Program-made: the position numbers and the translations under genes
Part shown: in pieces, positions 1 through 10,618 of the stretch
Position numbering within the stretch: the first letter of the stretch is position 1
How the letters are laid out: every line of letters begins with the position of its first letter
Origin: Siphonodentalium dalli
Taxonomy: Eukaryota > Mollusca > Scaphopoda > Gadilida > Siphonodentaliidae
Assembly (NCBI GenBank): GCA_032622095.1
Contig: CP136065.1
Location: 244,029,474 to 244,093,473 of the forward strand
Direction of reading: 5' to 3'
Length of the DNA stretch: 64,000 bases
Notes under the pieces: generated by a model
Databases searched by the model: none
What the model was told of the DNA's origin: nothing
The model's input: the letters and a program-made list of their open reading frames with translations, nothing else

Positions 1-2584
1 AGTCCTTGAATAATCTCATATTATTCTCATTCCATACTGTGACGCACTGTTCATATTCTTCCGTAGAAATATTACAATCAGTCATGTGATTATAAAATGA
101 TTCATGCGGTGGTAATGTGGTGGCAAATAATTTCGACTCATCGTCAAAACATTCGTATGGGAACTTCCCCTTATTTTCAGTCACGTCATACGCCTTCAGA
201 AATTTTGAATATGATGAACCCTGCGCTAAGAAGTGTGATATATCCATAAATTTTAAATTTTCTGAGGCGATGCATAAGTATGAATTGTTTTTCTTCACAA
301 CGAAAGGTTCTAATTCAGTGCAGTGTAAATTCAAATGTTTAGCCACATATTTCTTTATCAGATTAAGGTCATAATTACTCGAATTGAATCCGAGTATCGG
401 TGTTTGTTTTATATCGGAATTAAATTGTCCATATAATCTCGATAGTGGCGTAATTTTATCCTCTTCATCATCATCATCGTCATCATCGTCATCATCAGCT
501 TCTTCTTCTTCTAGCTTATTTTTGATATCTTCTATCACCGACTCCCATTTAGCTATAGCCAATATTTCCACTGAAACTGCAATTTCACGCATTTTATTTA
601 TCATTTTTGAAATTAATGTATCCACATCAGACTCGACTATACATATGGCTTCTTCGTGACCGTCCACGTTACTGCAAATTGAAACACTTATCGGTATGTG
701 TTTCTGGATCCAATTGAGGGAATCTGTCACTCTATCATCAATTCGTTCAATAAGTGCTTCAAAATCGTAGCATATAAACCAGGGAAATGTTCTGTCATTT
801 TCGGAAACATAGATTCCATGTTCTTCTAACTTTTGGAATATATTTTGCATAGGTTTGTAAAAACCTCCCGGATATATGTACTTGGTCTTTTCGGAACATA
901 TTTTTTGATGTTGATGCGCGTTAAACGCCTTGTTAAAATGTCGATCACCGGTTTTACATTGGAATTTGGATGCATATTTCGAAAAATCTCGAATATACAT
1001 CATGTGATTCTGATATATATTCACGTACAACGTAGTGTCATGCAGTCTTCTGGATTTGTATATGGAAACTGCATTTCCATTTTCCCCTAGATCGTACGCT
1101 TCCACGTTTATTTTGAATAAACTCTCCATTTCGGGAATTTCTTCCGCTAACACTCCTTTAAATATTTTTGATGGTTTATGCTTCATCCATTCGGCGTGTA
1201 ATGTTTTGGTCATTACTTCCAGACTTCCAATTTCGCATCCTTTGTGTAATGCCACGCATCTAAAGGCACATAAATTATCTCTGTATTGTTTCCCATTATG
1301 TTCATTCTTAATTAGTAGATATATACTCTCTTTTCTTAAATGGTCAGGAATGTTCGTTATCATACCGATAGGGTACGATGTATCGAAAACATGAATATTC
1401 AAGTTAGTCAACAACACTGGAATCCATTTTGTATCCGGTCTGTTCTTCAAAATTTCTGAAGTTATATCTAGTTGCTCCAATTTAGATTTTATTTTCACTA
1501 AATCACTCCTTCTGGACACGTAAACCGGAAGTTCGAAAACTGCATTGTTGTAATACGGTATGTAATATCTGTAGCGATCATTTTCTCGATTTTTCATAAT
1601 AAATCCAAACATTAAATTGAATTTGAAGGAATGTTGTCTGTCTTCATATATTTCTTCTATCTTTCCAATAATATAATCTATAGTTACTTCGTTCGATATT
1701 GGAAAATTATATGTGGTTTCGATCGGTCCTTTTCTGTGGCCTTCTAAAATGATGCCACTGTTAGCTTCATAAACAGTTTTCAATTTAACGTCTATCGAGG
1801 AGTCCTGATTTATCCAAGGTGCTTCATCATCTCCCCACGGTGTTTTCTGTAAACTTCCACCAGTTTGAAAATGTTCAATTCTTCTATGTAGATATAACTC
1901 ATGCTTGTCAGGGAAAACTCCATTACAGAAGCGACATGAATATTCCTTTGAAACTTCCATCACTTCTTCAACTTGATGTGTTATCATATGTGCTTGCAGA
2001 CCGCGCTTTGTAACGCATTTCTTATTGCACGTTACACAAACATGACCACCTTCTTCGCATGATTATTCGTGTCTACGTCGATTGAAATCATTGTTCAATG
2101 TTTTTGGACAGCTATTACATTTGACTCTTTCGTGTCGTTCTTTCACATGCTGACGTAGCTTATCTTTATCTATTACTTTCTGGTTGCACTCATGACATTG
2201 CAATTCCTCGCACGTCTTCTCATGTTTCTGCATATTGATCTTACTCGCGAATTCTTTAGTGCATTTGTTACAAACAAACACAACGTTTTGATGCACGCTC
2301 TTAATATGCGCATTCAGATTTTTCTTCTCCTTGTAACGCTTCTCACACTGGTGGCAACTGAATAGCTGTTCTCTATCACCAACCTGTAACAAACGTTTCA
2401 TTCTTAATTTATATAAAAAAACACAATTATGGTTGTTTAAAACTCCAAGTCTAAATAGTCACATACTTACGGATAGGTTGCTTCCACATATCAGTCCAAT
2501 TATACCCGTATGTAATTCTTTATGGTTTATTTCATCTTCATTTGATTCGAATACATAATCACATTCATTACATTTATTCGCCAT
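1..2584 (-). pseudogene. Polinton-type DNA polymerase B, zinc-finger N-terminus and exonuclease domain (3' end outside window)
   Basis: Protein-primed family B DNA polymerase (DNA_pol_B_2) that would copy a Polinton element. Exon 1 runs from ATG at 2584 to 2471 and ends in a GTAAGT donor; exon 2 begins at 2383 after TTACAG and stays in phase. The first ~190 residues hold C2H2-type fingers (CNECDYVF, CHQCEKRY, CNKCTKEF). The exonuclease domain follows: Exo I with YDFEAL near 755-780, Exo II with GFNSSNYD near 375-396, then a block resembling family sequence (FMDISHFLAQG). The frame is open from 2062 to base 1, so palm and thumb lie beyond the window. An in-frame TAA at 2063-2065 sits between fingers, so the gene is broken unless the stop is read through or is an assembly error. 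An Asp/Glu-rich run near 455-515 comes from a trinucleotide repeat. Confidence 0.85.
2384..2470 (-). other. 87 bp GT-AG intron in the polymerase gene
   Basis: On the minus strand the intron opens with GTAAGT (2470-2465) and ends with TTGTTACAG (acceptor CAG at 2386-2384). Exon 1 is 114 bases, exactly 38 codons, and the joined frame enters the next zinc finger without a stop. Removing the intron is what links the first finger at the ATG of 2584 to the rest of the protein. Confidence 0.7.
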
Positions 2585-2599
2585 CTTAAATAGTATAGC

Positions 2600-3081
2600 C
2601 CTCCGACAGAACTAATGCTGACTATTCACATTCCCGACCTCCCTTGATATAATCGTTGACTCGAGCAAATTCTTATATATCTGTCATTCAATTATAGATA
2701 AACCATTCGAAACAGTTTCAATCACCCGATTAATTTTTTGTATACTCTATCCATTGAATAATTAGACCACCCGCTAGATAAATCTATGACCCGATCTCGT
2801 TCGAAACAGTTGCAATGACCCGATTCATTCTTGTATACTCTATCAATTACAACCCATTCAACACACTCATTAAATTCAATGACCCGATTCATTCTTCTAT
2901 CTTTCCCTTTAAATACATTTCAATAGCATCCATTTAAATTCAATTGTTGTCCCTTTAAACCCATTGTCTACCTTTAAATTTAAATACCCCCTTTAACAAC
3001 ACAACAAAGCAACGTGTTATGTAAACATTGGTTGAACGGTTGAACCTCGCTTGGGGGTGACACAGCTTGATATATACTACT
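2600..3081 (-). repeat. Polinton terminal inverted repeat, element X
   Basis: This stretch is homologous, in inverted orientation, to 20075-20745. Both carry the same blocks in order, from the ACCCGAT-motif region to a shared outer end reading AGTAGTATATA on the strand that enters the element. AG at the terminus fits the known Polinton rule. The polymerase gene starts 16 bp inside the inner edge. The outer end at 3081 is followed by AGTAGT, making a 12 bp palindrome at 3076-3087. Confidence 0.65.
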
Positions 3082-3104
3082 AGTAGTTATCCCAATGTTT
3101 ATAT

Positions 3105-3138
3105 AATAAGTTCAACAAATCTTTTCGTTGAACTTATT
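3105..3138. repeat. 12 bp perfect stem hairpin next to the element end
   Basis: AATAAGTTCAAC at 3105-3116 is perfectly repeated in inverse at 3127-3138 around a 10-base loop, 24 bases outside the proposed terminus. Its role is unknown. It could be the end of a small fold-back repeat. Confidence 0.5.
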
Positions 3139-3249
3139 AATATATTTGACTCAATAATAGGATAAAATTATACATCCTAGAGCCCCCCTCCCAGCAAATA
3201 AATTATGCAGTATTTTGGTTCAGGATATTCGCAACAAAATTACTCCACT

Positions 3250-3363
3250 AAGCTGTCGTCTATAACTTTCTTCACCATATTCCTGAATTACCTTCAGATA
3301 CGCTTTGTATGCGTAATACGGGTTAGGCGCAACTATTTTATTGCCCTGGAGACTCACATCCAC
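3250..3363 (-). pseudogene. Polinton major capsid protein fragment (N-terminal region)
   Basis: The minus strand reads VDVSLQGNKIV, then NPYYAYKAYL and QEYGEESYRRQL, the conserved start region of the double-jelly-roll capsid protein of animal Polintons (annotated in many genomes as F54H12.2-like). The DNA is nearly identical to plus-strand 11481-11560, the start of the larger capsid copy. It breaks off into unrelated sequence after RRQL. The orientation is opposite to the integrase and capsid pieces just to its right, so the locus has been rearranged. Confidence 0.7.
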
Positions 3364-3377
3364 TTAAGATAAAAGAT

Positions 3378-3537
3378 AAGGTTAGGTTATCATTTCTCAA
3401 ACATCCTTTTCATCGAGCTTATCAACAACAGTGGAGTTCAGAAATATTTACAATTTATGAAAGATGTTATCGACAAATGATACCATTATATAAAATTAAA
3501 GACTATCACAAAGAAGTTATAAATGGAACGTTTTATG
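3378..3537 (+). pseudogene. Polinton integrase C-terminal fragment
   Basis: The plus strand encodes KVRLSFLKHPFHRAYQQQW, then SSEIFTIYERCYRQ, PLYKIKDYHKE and GTFYE. This matches the C-terminal DNA-binding end of the retroviral-like integrase of Polintons (pattern: hydrophobic strand, WSxEIF, YKLKD, GxFYE). No catalytic core is present upstream. At 3538-3541 the frame passes directly into capsid-protein DNA, so this is a deletion-derived INT-MCP junction. Confidence 0.7.
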
Positions 3538-3540
3538 AAA

Positions 3541-3633
3541 GATGGGTTTTGCATATATTCTTTCAATATAGAACCAACTTTTGACCAAACAAATTAAACA
3601 ACTTTATTAAAATCGGCAAATATTCGTATTGAC
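3541..3633 (+). pseudogene. Polinton major capsid protein fragment (C-terminal region)
   Basis: The sequence starting GATGGGTTTTGCATATATTC matches the capsid gene at 12225-12294. It keeps a segment (EPTFDQTN) that is missing from the larger copy, showing that copy has a small deletion. An in-frame TAA follows FDQTN. It is joined directly to the integrase tail on its left. Confidence 0.65.
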
Positions 3634-3772
3634 TCATCAGATTTTCCCCAAAGGGAAGAATGCACGAGCGATATCGCTTAATTGTCAAATTCTTATCTTG
3701 TTTAAAAATAACCGAGACAAGTTACAGGTTACTTGATCGCTCTACGGTGACCAAACTCAAGGCAGGGAATTT

Positions 3773-3958
3773 TTAAAATTCCACTCCACTAACATTATGC
3801 AACACCACTTCAGTATAATATAAGTATTCAACACTGTCAAGGAATGTCTGATCCTCGAATAGAAGGGAATTTTCAAGCTCTCTCACAACGCAAACTTCCC
3901 CGAAGTCGGTAGATGAACACAGGGATATCAGAGATATTATAAAAACTAAACCGTTCAT
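3773..3958 (-). CDS. Small predicted secreted protein, unknown
   Basis: A 61-residue ORF from the ATG at 3958. The first ~16 residues (MNGLVFIISLISLCSS) form a plausible signal peptide, and the rest is acidic with one cysteine at residue 23. I do not recognise the family. The layout (signal peptide, acidic ectodomain, hydrophobic strand with LHN) loosely resembles the small secreted proteins at 40.2 and 45.9 kb, but I cannot align them with confidence. It may be one exon of a longer gene. Confidence 0.35.
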   Translation of the reverse strand: MNGLVFIISLISLCSSTDFGEVCVVRELENSLLFEDQTFLDSVEYLYYTEVVLHNVSGVEF

Positions 3959-3959
3959 G

Positions 3960-5109
3960 ATTGCGGGTACACTAAAACAAAAGGGGGGGCGTGTGGCGGC
4001 TTCGTAAATGGAACGTGACAATAAGGGGATTTCCCACGAAATTTCCATATGATATAGTTTCGTTTTTGCCGAGTATGCAATGAACGCGGGATAACTCTAC
4101 AGTGATTGGAACTGCTTTTTCACAGTGTGTGGGCGGTCAATCATCAAAACACAATCGCCTCGGTGTCAAAGGTGTTGATGTATTTAATGTGCCGACGGGT
4201 GTCAAACCACTCAATCAGGTGGTGATATATTTGATGATGCCGACATCGAAAAGTGCTTGCGTTATCAATTTATTGGAAAGAGGCGCTCCAAGGGGGATAT
4301 AATTACTACGATATTTCGTTTTGTTTTACAGGAGGCTGCAATAGCCGGAGTCAGTATTCCATATATTTAATTCGCAAAAGGCTTATTTTCCTTAAATATT
4401 AATCGACACAATTCGTCGGGTGAAACGATTACCGATCGCTAATTATATATTCATGGCGACTGCCGGCTTGCACAGGAGTGAGCGCGCTCATACCTGCAGG
4501 TGCTTTTGATTGACAGTAATATATTCACAACACTATCGGCACGCGTTGGGTAATTATAATTTCACGCTGGCGTCTGCACAGGAGTGGGCGTTAGCAGATT
4601 TAGCAGGTGGATTTGATTGACAGTGATATATTCACAAGACTCTCTATACGTGCTAAATCAAGTCTGTATTATGAGTTGTCAATAAAATTCACTGATGTAT
4701 TGAAAAAAAAAAACATGTGTAGACATTTCCAGAGATTTGAAGTCGTTTTGTTTAATACCCGCACCATTAATATTATCAATTCTGACCCCTCTCTCTCTCT
4801 CTCTCTATGAACCAACCAGCAACACATGCACCAATCCCACAGGCAGCAGCACGGCCGTAAGTTTTTTTTCTTTTGACGAAAGATCAACCTTCCCACTTTT
4901 TAAAAACTAACATGAGAAGTTCACCACGCTTTGCGACATAAGAACTAACGTTGGGAGGAAGGGTGGGTATAATAATCAATGCAATATTGCTATTGATCAT
5001 AAAAACTTGTCCATATATAATGTCATGGAGGCGAGCCACAGTCTTACACAAAGTATAGTAAGTAATTCTTTTTTTATTTATATATCTACAATTAATCGTA
5101 CCTGGGATA
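3960..5109. other. No clear gene; ~130 bp tandem duplication and short CT repeat
   Basis: Two diverged copies of a unit containing GCACAGGAGTG and GATTTGATTGACAGTRATATA lie at about 4450-4640. A CT microsatellite lies at 4788-4807. Around 4216-4345 a plus-strand frame contains DIFDDADIEKCLRYQF, but it is broken upstream and I cannot assign it. Confidence 0.4.
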
Positions 5110-5302
5110 TTCAAATTCTTCCCGATCAATGCCGTTTGACAGTCTGTTTTGCCATAGACCGTTTCCTCGAAATAGATTCACATAACCTACTACTGCATTG
5201 CCTTTATTTTTGTAATCAAATTTTAAAGGTGAACCATCTACCGGTATACCATCGGCTAAAATTTATATGCTAGTTACATCGAAATTAGCGAAATCGTAGG
5301 TC
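5110..5302 (-). pseudogene. Polinton major capsid protein fragment (middle to C-terminal)
   Basis: Minus-strand translation gives DFANFDVTSI, ILADGIPVDGSPLKF, then GYVNLFRGNGLWQNR and GIDREEFE, nearly identical to residues encoded at 12065-12225. An in-frame TAA replaces the serine codon after FDVTSI. This copy keeps about ten residues after PLKF that the larger copy lacks. It lies directly downstream of an integrase fragment on the same strand. Confidence 0.75.
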
Positions 5303-5340
5303 GTTTCTTCTGCCGTTTTAACTATTTCTTCAAATACATT

Positions 5341-5462
5341 CTTGCCCATACATTTGATTGATTTTTTTGTTAACTTCCGCTGGTGACATATAGTTCAGTG
5401 ACCTATGCGGTGTTGTATTATAACCTTTCACTAAGTCCTGTAAAATCTCTACATAGCGATAT
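5341..5462 (-). pseudogene. Polinton integrase fragment (end of catalytic core)
   Basis: The minus strand reads YRYVEILQDLVKGYNTTPHR then SLNYMSPAEVNKKIN. This is the region after the last catalytic glutamate in Polinton integrases (motif YNxTxHRSLxxxPxxVN). Frame is lost shortly after, and the sequence continues into capsid DNA at 5302. Same INT-to-MCP order as at 3.4-3.6 kb. Confidence 0.7.
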
Positions 5463-6467
5463 GTTCTATATCAAATGATATAGATTTGGATCCTTTTTGA
5501 ATAAATATATTTTTTCTATTCTTCTTTATTATAATCATAGTCTTGTATTCGACATTTATTGTGATCTGCTTATCTTGTGAGGTATCCAATATTATCTGTT
5601 TCTCCAGCTGCGCTTGTGCCATTCTGATAACTAACTATTACTTTCTTCTATATATTTCAGGGCAAGATAGAACAAGACGAAAAGAAAAATAATTTAACCA
5701 GATTTCTCCTTTATACCTTTTCTTTGACCAATCAAATTAATTGAAACATAACTATACCATCATCATAATACCTATTTTTGACCTTAGATTTGGCTGTGTA
5801 CTCATAATTGATAAAACAAATAAAATAATAATTTGTATTACATCACTTGTCAAATTGAACCTACTTTTACTTTGTTGAAGTGTTTAAATATAAATAGTGT
5901 TTTTGTTAATTTTATCATTTCATTTGTAAATTTTTCTTCCTAATTTAAATATTTTTGTTGAGATCGCATTTTTCAATATTTATCACACTTAGGTTGGTTA
6001 AAATTGTTAATCTGATTGTCAGTAGTTCTTTGCTGCATTGTCATATTAATTTTAATTTATAGTTTTCTTAAAAAATAATTGAAATCACATATTTAAATAT
6101 TCATTACTTTCGTGGATAGATTGTGTACTTATACAGTTGATTTGATCAATACCGAAATATTTATTTACCAGGTTAACAATCTCTAGTTAAAAAATAAAAA
6201 CAGCTTTAAATTTAAAATAAATATGACTCTGCACTTCATTCCTTTTCAATAATTAAAAAACATTTAATTTTCTTTTTTTCTTTTGTTGCATTCCCCTGTG
6301 GGACATACAGCTGTGTGCGACATTAAATATAATTCAATGCAGGTCAGTTATTATAATAGGATAGACAGTCACCTTAGTGCTGTTTACTCTAACTGTGTTA
6401 TCGCACAAAATATATATCATACCGAGTAAACAGGACTATTGAATGAGTTTACTTATAGTAAATAGTA
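5463..6467. other. AT-rich stretch without recognisable genes
   Basis: I see no conserved protein, RNA gene or repeat family here. Stop codons are dense in all frames and homopolymer runs are frequent. Confidence 0.5.
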
Positions 6468-6720
6468 TTGTTTATTCGCCCTGGGGATTGTCTGAAATAG
6501 AAATTAGGTTAGTAATTACAATAGGTTTAATGTTTACTCGACCTTGGTTAATGCCTAAAATAGAATTGATTTCAGGTATTACAATAGGATTAATGTTTTC
6601 TCGATCTGGGTTATTGCCTAAAATAGAATTGAGGCCAGTTATTACAATAGGATTTATATTTACTCGACCTGGGTTATTGCTTAAACTATGAATCATGTCA
6701 TATATTACAATAGGAGGATC
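6468..6720. repeat. 63 bp minisatellite, four copies
   Basis: Four imperfect units share CTGGGTTATTGCCTAAA and ATTACAATAGGATTAATGT. The period is 63 bp, so both strands stay open in some frames, but the apparent proteins are only products of the repeat. A hairpin follows at 6780-6806. Confidence 0.75.
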
Positions 6721-6779
6721 AGGTATTGTGTAAATACGAGAACAATGGATGAATGGGAGGATCAGATCTTGTGTAAACA

Positions 6780-6806
6780 TGAGAACAATAGGTCTGCTAT
6801 TGTTCT
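6780..6806. repeat. Hairpin with 11 bp stem
   Basis: GAGAACAATAG and CTATTGTTCTC flank the loop GTCTG. The hairpin separates the minisatellite from the Polinton block that begins near 6840. Confidence 0.4.
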
Positions 6807-6918
6807 CGTGATACAACTTGCCTAGTCTCTTAACTACTTCTGCTCACAAATTGCTTGCTCAAACGAATTGTTATCTTCTTTTGGTTTGGCTGATGATTTT
6901 AACAGAAACTGATATCGT

Positions 6919-7629
6919 TCATTCGAAAACAGAATCATTTTCTTCACCTCCATACCCGCGGCTCGCTATCTCTTTATGAGATATATTATCGTATACGCTC
7001 TGATATATAACAGTATCTTCATCGGGAAATATTTTCGTTCTCACACGATAATAATCTACACCGACGGGTGAACAATCTAAAATAAAATATTCAAATTTCT
7101 CTGAGGTTGCATCTCTATATGCCTAGATAATAAATTTACCTTTTCCTAAAAATGTTTGGAGCGCCAAACATTGTAATTGAGTTACATCACGTGGATTGTT
7201 CATAAATACATTGATATGGGTGTTCAAGTTTATAGTTCTTCCATGGCGACCCTTGTTGAATTGGTTTCGATTCAAATAAATAATCGAGAGATTGCGATGA
7301 TGCATTCCTTTAGTGAATAGACATTCCATTTCTTTTGATGATGTCACAGATTCCATTACATCATCTAGTGTAACCGCGTTGCATATAACGGGAAATGAGA
7401 TATCTCCTAATTCGCCTTCAGTGGGAATACCCTCGTGAAATCTAACAAAGGGTAATTTTCTCGCCATTTCAACGTATATAGGCTGGTACATTCCATAGCA
7501 ATACGAAATACGTTCTGGTGGCTTTATAAACATATCTTTATTTTTTAATAATCGATATAGCCAAGTTGTCTTTCCTGAACACGTCGCCCCTGTAATCGAA
7601 ATAGACGTGTTGCTCTCGAAAGGATACAT
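6919..7629 (-). pseudogene. Polinton FtsK/HerA (A32)-type packaging ATPase, copy 1, interrupted by TAG
   Basis: ATPase that packages DNA into capsids in Polinton-like elements. From the ATG at 7629 the protein shows Walker A GATCSGKT, the family block ISYCYGMYQPIY, FHEGIP, Walker B VTLDDV, the sensor-like segment LSIIYLNRNQFN and NTHINVFMNNPRD. At 7125-7123 an in-frame TAG follows GKFII, but the same frame continues for 68 codons with the conserved family C-terminus (AYRDATSEKFEYFILD, then VRTKIFPDED), ending at TGA 6921-6919. A truncated protein would keep all ATP-binding motifs. The 21.5 kb copy has the TAG at the same codon. Confidence 0.85.
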
Positions 7630-7806
7630 ACTGTAATAACTCCTCACAAATCGCGAATAATATATTTATACAGGGGATGAACTCTACCTCTGTGGTGGAA
7701 ACCACGTGATATGTGGTCGATACTGTTTAATTTGCTCGAGCTGGGAGTTCTAACCTAACCCGAGGCATTATGAAGTATAACTAATATTAACTGGATATTT
7801 AGGGAT

Positions 7807-8109
7807 TCAAATGAACCCCAGGTTTTTGAATCTCGCTGAATGTTTTTCGTCATCGTCCGCTTCATACCCACTGTCATCTAATAAGTACTGATCTTCCCAC
7901 GCAATCACTCGAATGTTCCAATCAGTATCCCATTCTATTTCACTCTCTGAAGCGGACGATATTGCCTAGTAACATTCAGCATCCATTCCACAGTCGAATT
8001 CAAGCCAGAAATCTGAATTTGATTCATATTCTGGTTCAAAATCCGACTCACTATCTGAGCTCAGATATAGTAACCGTATGCACTCTAGTGCTGTTTTTGG
8101 AAAGTTCAT
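7807..8109 (-). pseudogene. Acidic small protein upstream of the ATPase, one in-frame TAG
   Basis: A 101-codon frame from ATG 8109 to TGA 7807, interrupted once by TAG at 7968-7966. It is strongly acidic, with LLYLSSDSESDFEPEYES near the start (hydrophobic stretch followed by Ser/Asp/Glu, like a phospho-dependent SUMO-interaction motif), then EIEWDTDWNIRV and EDQYLLDDSGYEADDDE. The copy at 21.8 kb reads GGG where this copy has TAG, so the stop arose here. I do not recognise the family. Its place next to the ATPase in both copies suggests a Polinton accessory gene. Confidence 0.55.
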
Positions 8110-8269
8110 AATGATCAAATCTTCCCTAAAGATCATTCGGAATTCTTATATGGTATGTCACGTTATACTTTCATTCAATTTCCGATTACCAACTGTGCTA
8201 ATATTATCGTGGGAATATACATTTTCTGGTTAAACCAATCTGATAGCCATCTTGTTTGATAGACCTCCC

Positions 8270-8600
8270 GAGCAGATCAATAAGTCTGTTCTCACCCGAA
8301 ACATATTTTCAATAAAGCGGTCATTCAGTTCATCCTATCAATAACATACATTTGTTTTCCCTTTATATCTAGTTCTTTGATAAATCATTGACCCGATCAT
8401 ACTCCTCACCCGAAACATATATATCAATCAATGCATTGACCCGATTAATTAGTATATACCCTATATTATATCCAGTTGTGTACCTTTAGATCTAAACACG
8501 CCTTAACGACAGACTTCCCCGCCAGATAAATCGTTCAATACATTCAAATTCTGTTCTCACCCGAAACATACTATTCAATTCCTATGAATACACCAAATAA
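8270..8600. promoter_or_regulatory. Intergenic block with ACCCGAT/ACCCGAAACAT motifs
   Basis: GACCCGAT occurs at 8390 and 8438 and CACCCGAAACAT three times, the same vocabulary as the terminal repeats at 2.6-3.0, 11.2-11.5 and 20.1-20.7 kb. It may be an internal promoter, a replication element or a displaced terminal-repeat fragment. Confidence 0.4.
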
Positions 8601-8624
8601 TTCGCGTCGATCGATGGCATGCTT

Positions 8625-9715
8625 TTTTCCAATTCACTTTCTCTCTCGTTAGATATTTGGCTAATCCTTCACATTATCTGAGCTGATCACTAAATCGGAA
8701 ACTGACGAGGATTCCTTAAAGAAACATATACCACTGCGCATGCGTGAAATTCTACCATCTGTCATTTCAAATTCTTATACTCCCTATCTTCACCACATAC
8801 AACTAATTACCGGATCTCCACTGTGTGGGGGCATCTTAATATATAAGTCAACGCGGGCGGCGCTCACTAAACAGATATATTAGCGGGCGAACTAATATGA
8901 CTCGATGTGCGTGACATTAAAGGTACTCAATCAGATTCCACGGTCCCCATACCATCAGATTCCAACAATATATTTTTGAAAAACCCGATTCAGTTATCAA
9001 AATCTGACACCAAAAAGCGACTTGATTTTAGAGTTTTCGATCTTTTATTGACTATCTTCTCGTCGACCGTTTACTGGGCCACTTAATATATTTCTGATAA
9101 CTTATAGCTTTTGATGAATAGGTACCTCGACTCGAATCAAATATTTTTTACCCCCTAACGAAATATTAATTTGCGAGCGTGAATTGGGATTGATTACCTT
9201 TAAAAATCACGTGGCTAACAATGCCAAATCTAAGTCCGAATTTGTTTTATCCCCCACCTTCGATAGTATTCGCTTCATCATTTTGTAATGTTCGTTTCAA
9301 CCTCACTGATAATTTGATCATCTGTATATATAACCCGTGTACCCTACCTATCAACGCTCAGAGTGATCAGATATCAATTTAAAAAAAAGTTTTGTTACTG
9401 GCCCAGAACACGCCATCAAAAGGATTCTCGCAGTCAAATTTGCGTTTTTAATACACTTTATTTTAGAGTTATCCATCTTCGTCTGTTTGAATAAGTGTTT
9501 CTGGGTAAATTATTAGTACACAAACCTCAAAAATCGATATCTAATAACTCTGATCTTTGATGGATGGGTTCCTCGACTCGAATCAAATATGTTTTACCCA
9601 TGAAGCAATAGTAATTGCTTAATCCAATTGAGTACCTTTAATGGATACTCGAGAAGTATGGAATTACTAAAACTGTGTGTAAAACTGAATTTATTGTGAG
9701 ATTTCCCTATATATA
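8625..9715. repeat. Polinton segment duplicated at 54357-55340
   Basis: Long, near-colinear similarity to 54357-55340. Inside it, a ~445 bp direct duplication repeats CCTCGACTCGAATCAAATAT (about 9127 and 9570). On the minus strand these pieces can encode YLIRVEEPIHQ repeatedly, so a small gene or exon may be buried here, but frames are broken in this copy. Confidence 0.6.
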
Positions 9716-9743
9716 TGAACAATATAGGTGGATTATAGTTATA

Positions 9744-10464
9744 TTAATTTCCTCTTGTGTTAAATAAATTGTCATCGAATTCCTTCTCGCTTAAATCCAT
9801 TCCTATTTTGTCAGATTCTACTTTTGCTAGTTCATATACTCTGTCTTTATCAACGTTCTGTATAGCTTCATCCATATATTTCTTTTCAGGACTCAAACAT
9901 ATATCATGGTCTCTTTGTGATCCGCAATTGTTTAGACATCCGAAACAGTCTTTTCTCACATCTTCGTCTGCTTGATTACTAATTGTTCTGATGTATGCGT
10001 TTTTTATGATATCTCATATCCCATTGGGAACATAACTCTCCTGATAAGTGTTTAGATTCTTCGTATTCGACGTGTGCATTTATATCATTCATTTGCTTCT
10101 TCAACTCGTCGTATTGACGAACATTTAACTGTATTCCATAAGGCGAATATATGAGTTCATTTTTCTTGTTGTAATATAGCTTTCGGAAGTCAATTATCAC
10201 TCCATATTCATTCCTCGTCACGTATATACAGTTTGTATGTCCCAGGTGAATCGCACATTCTTGAAAACACTACCCAAAATTTCTTGTGCTCTGACAGAAA
10301 TATTATTGTCTATTGCTCTCAGCTTGCTCTTGAACATGTTGAATTCATCAACGTCTAACGCTATCCCAGTTTTCGTCCGCGTTAAATTCTGTGTAAACTG
10401 TCTCACATGAATTTTAGATTTGTTGTTGAACTTCCACGAATATATCCTGCCCCAGATGAAACAT
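9744..10464 (-). pseudogene. Tandem PC4-like (p15 coactivator fold) protein, decayed
   Basis: From ATG 10464 three frame-shifted pieces together describe one protein. Domain 1: DIFVEV, KIHVRQF, TKTGIALDVDEFNMFKSKL. Domain 2: YVTRNEYGVIIDFRKLYYN, then SPYGIQLNVRQYDELKKQM. Each follows the PC4 pattern: two beta strands, IR/FR, a charged turn, GIxL, then a helix. A Cys/acidic tail follows (CFGCLNNCGSQRDHDIC). Comparison with the copies at 55-59 kb shows an 8 bp deletion and a 2 bp insertion in this copy. PC4 proteins bind single-stranded DNA and aid transcription or replication; a role for the element is inferred. The assignment is from motif shape, not a search. Confidence 0.6.
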
Positions 10465-10618
10465 CTTTCTGCAATAAGGTATTGATATCAATGTGAACTG
10501 ATTTTTATTTTTCAATAAATTATATACCCATGTCAAAAAACCTGTTTAGATTTTGTTCCACGCCCATTACTATTAAATTCGTTAAATCAAGCGTCACGAT
10601 AATTAATATAATTTGCTC

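Noticed and set aside
384-659. Ser-rich plus-strand frame
   Set aside because: Shadow of the Asp/Glu repeat in the minus-strand polymerase exonuclease domain.
6472-6816. Open frame with repeated NNPGRVNINPIVIT units
   Set aside because: A 63 bp minisatellite is divisible by three, so both strands stay open by chance; no start signal or family match.
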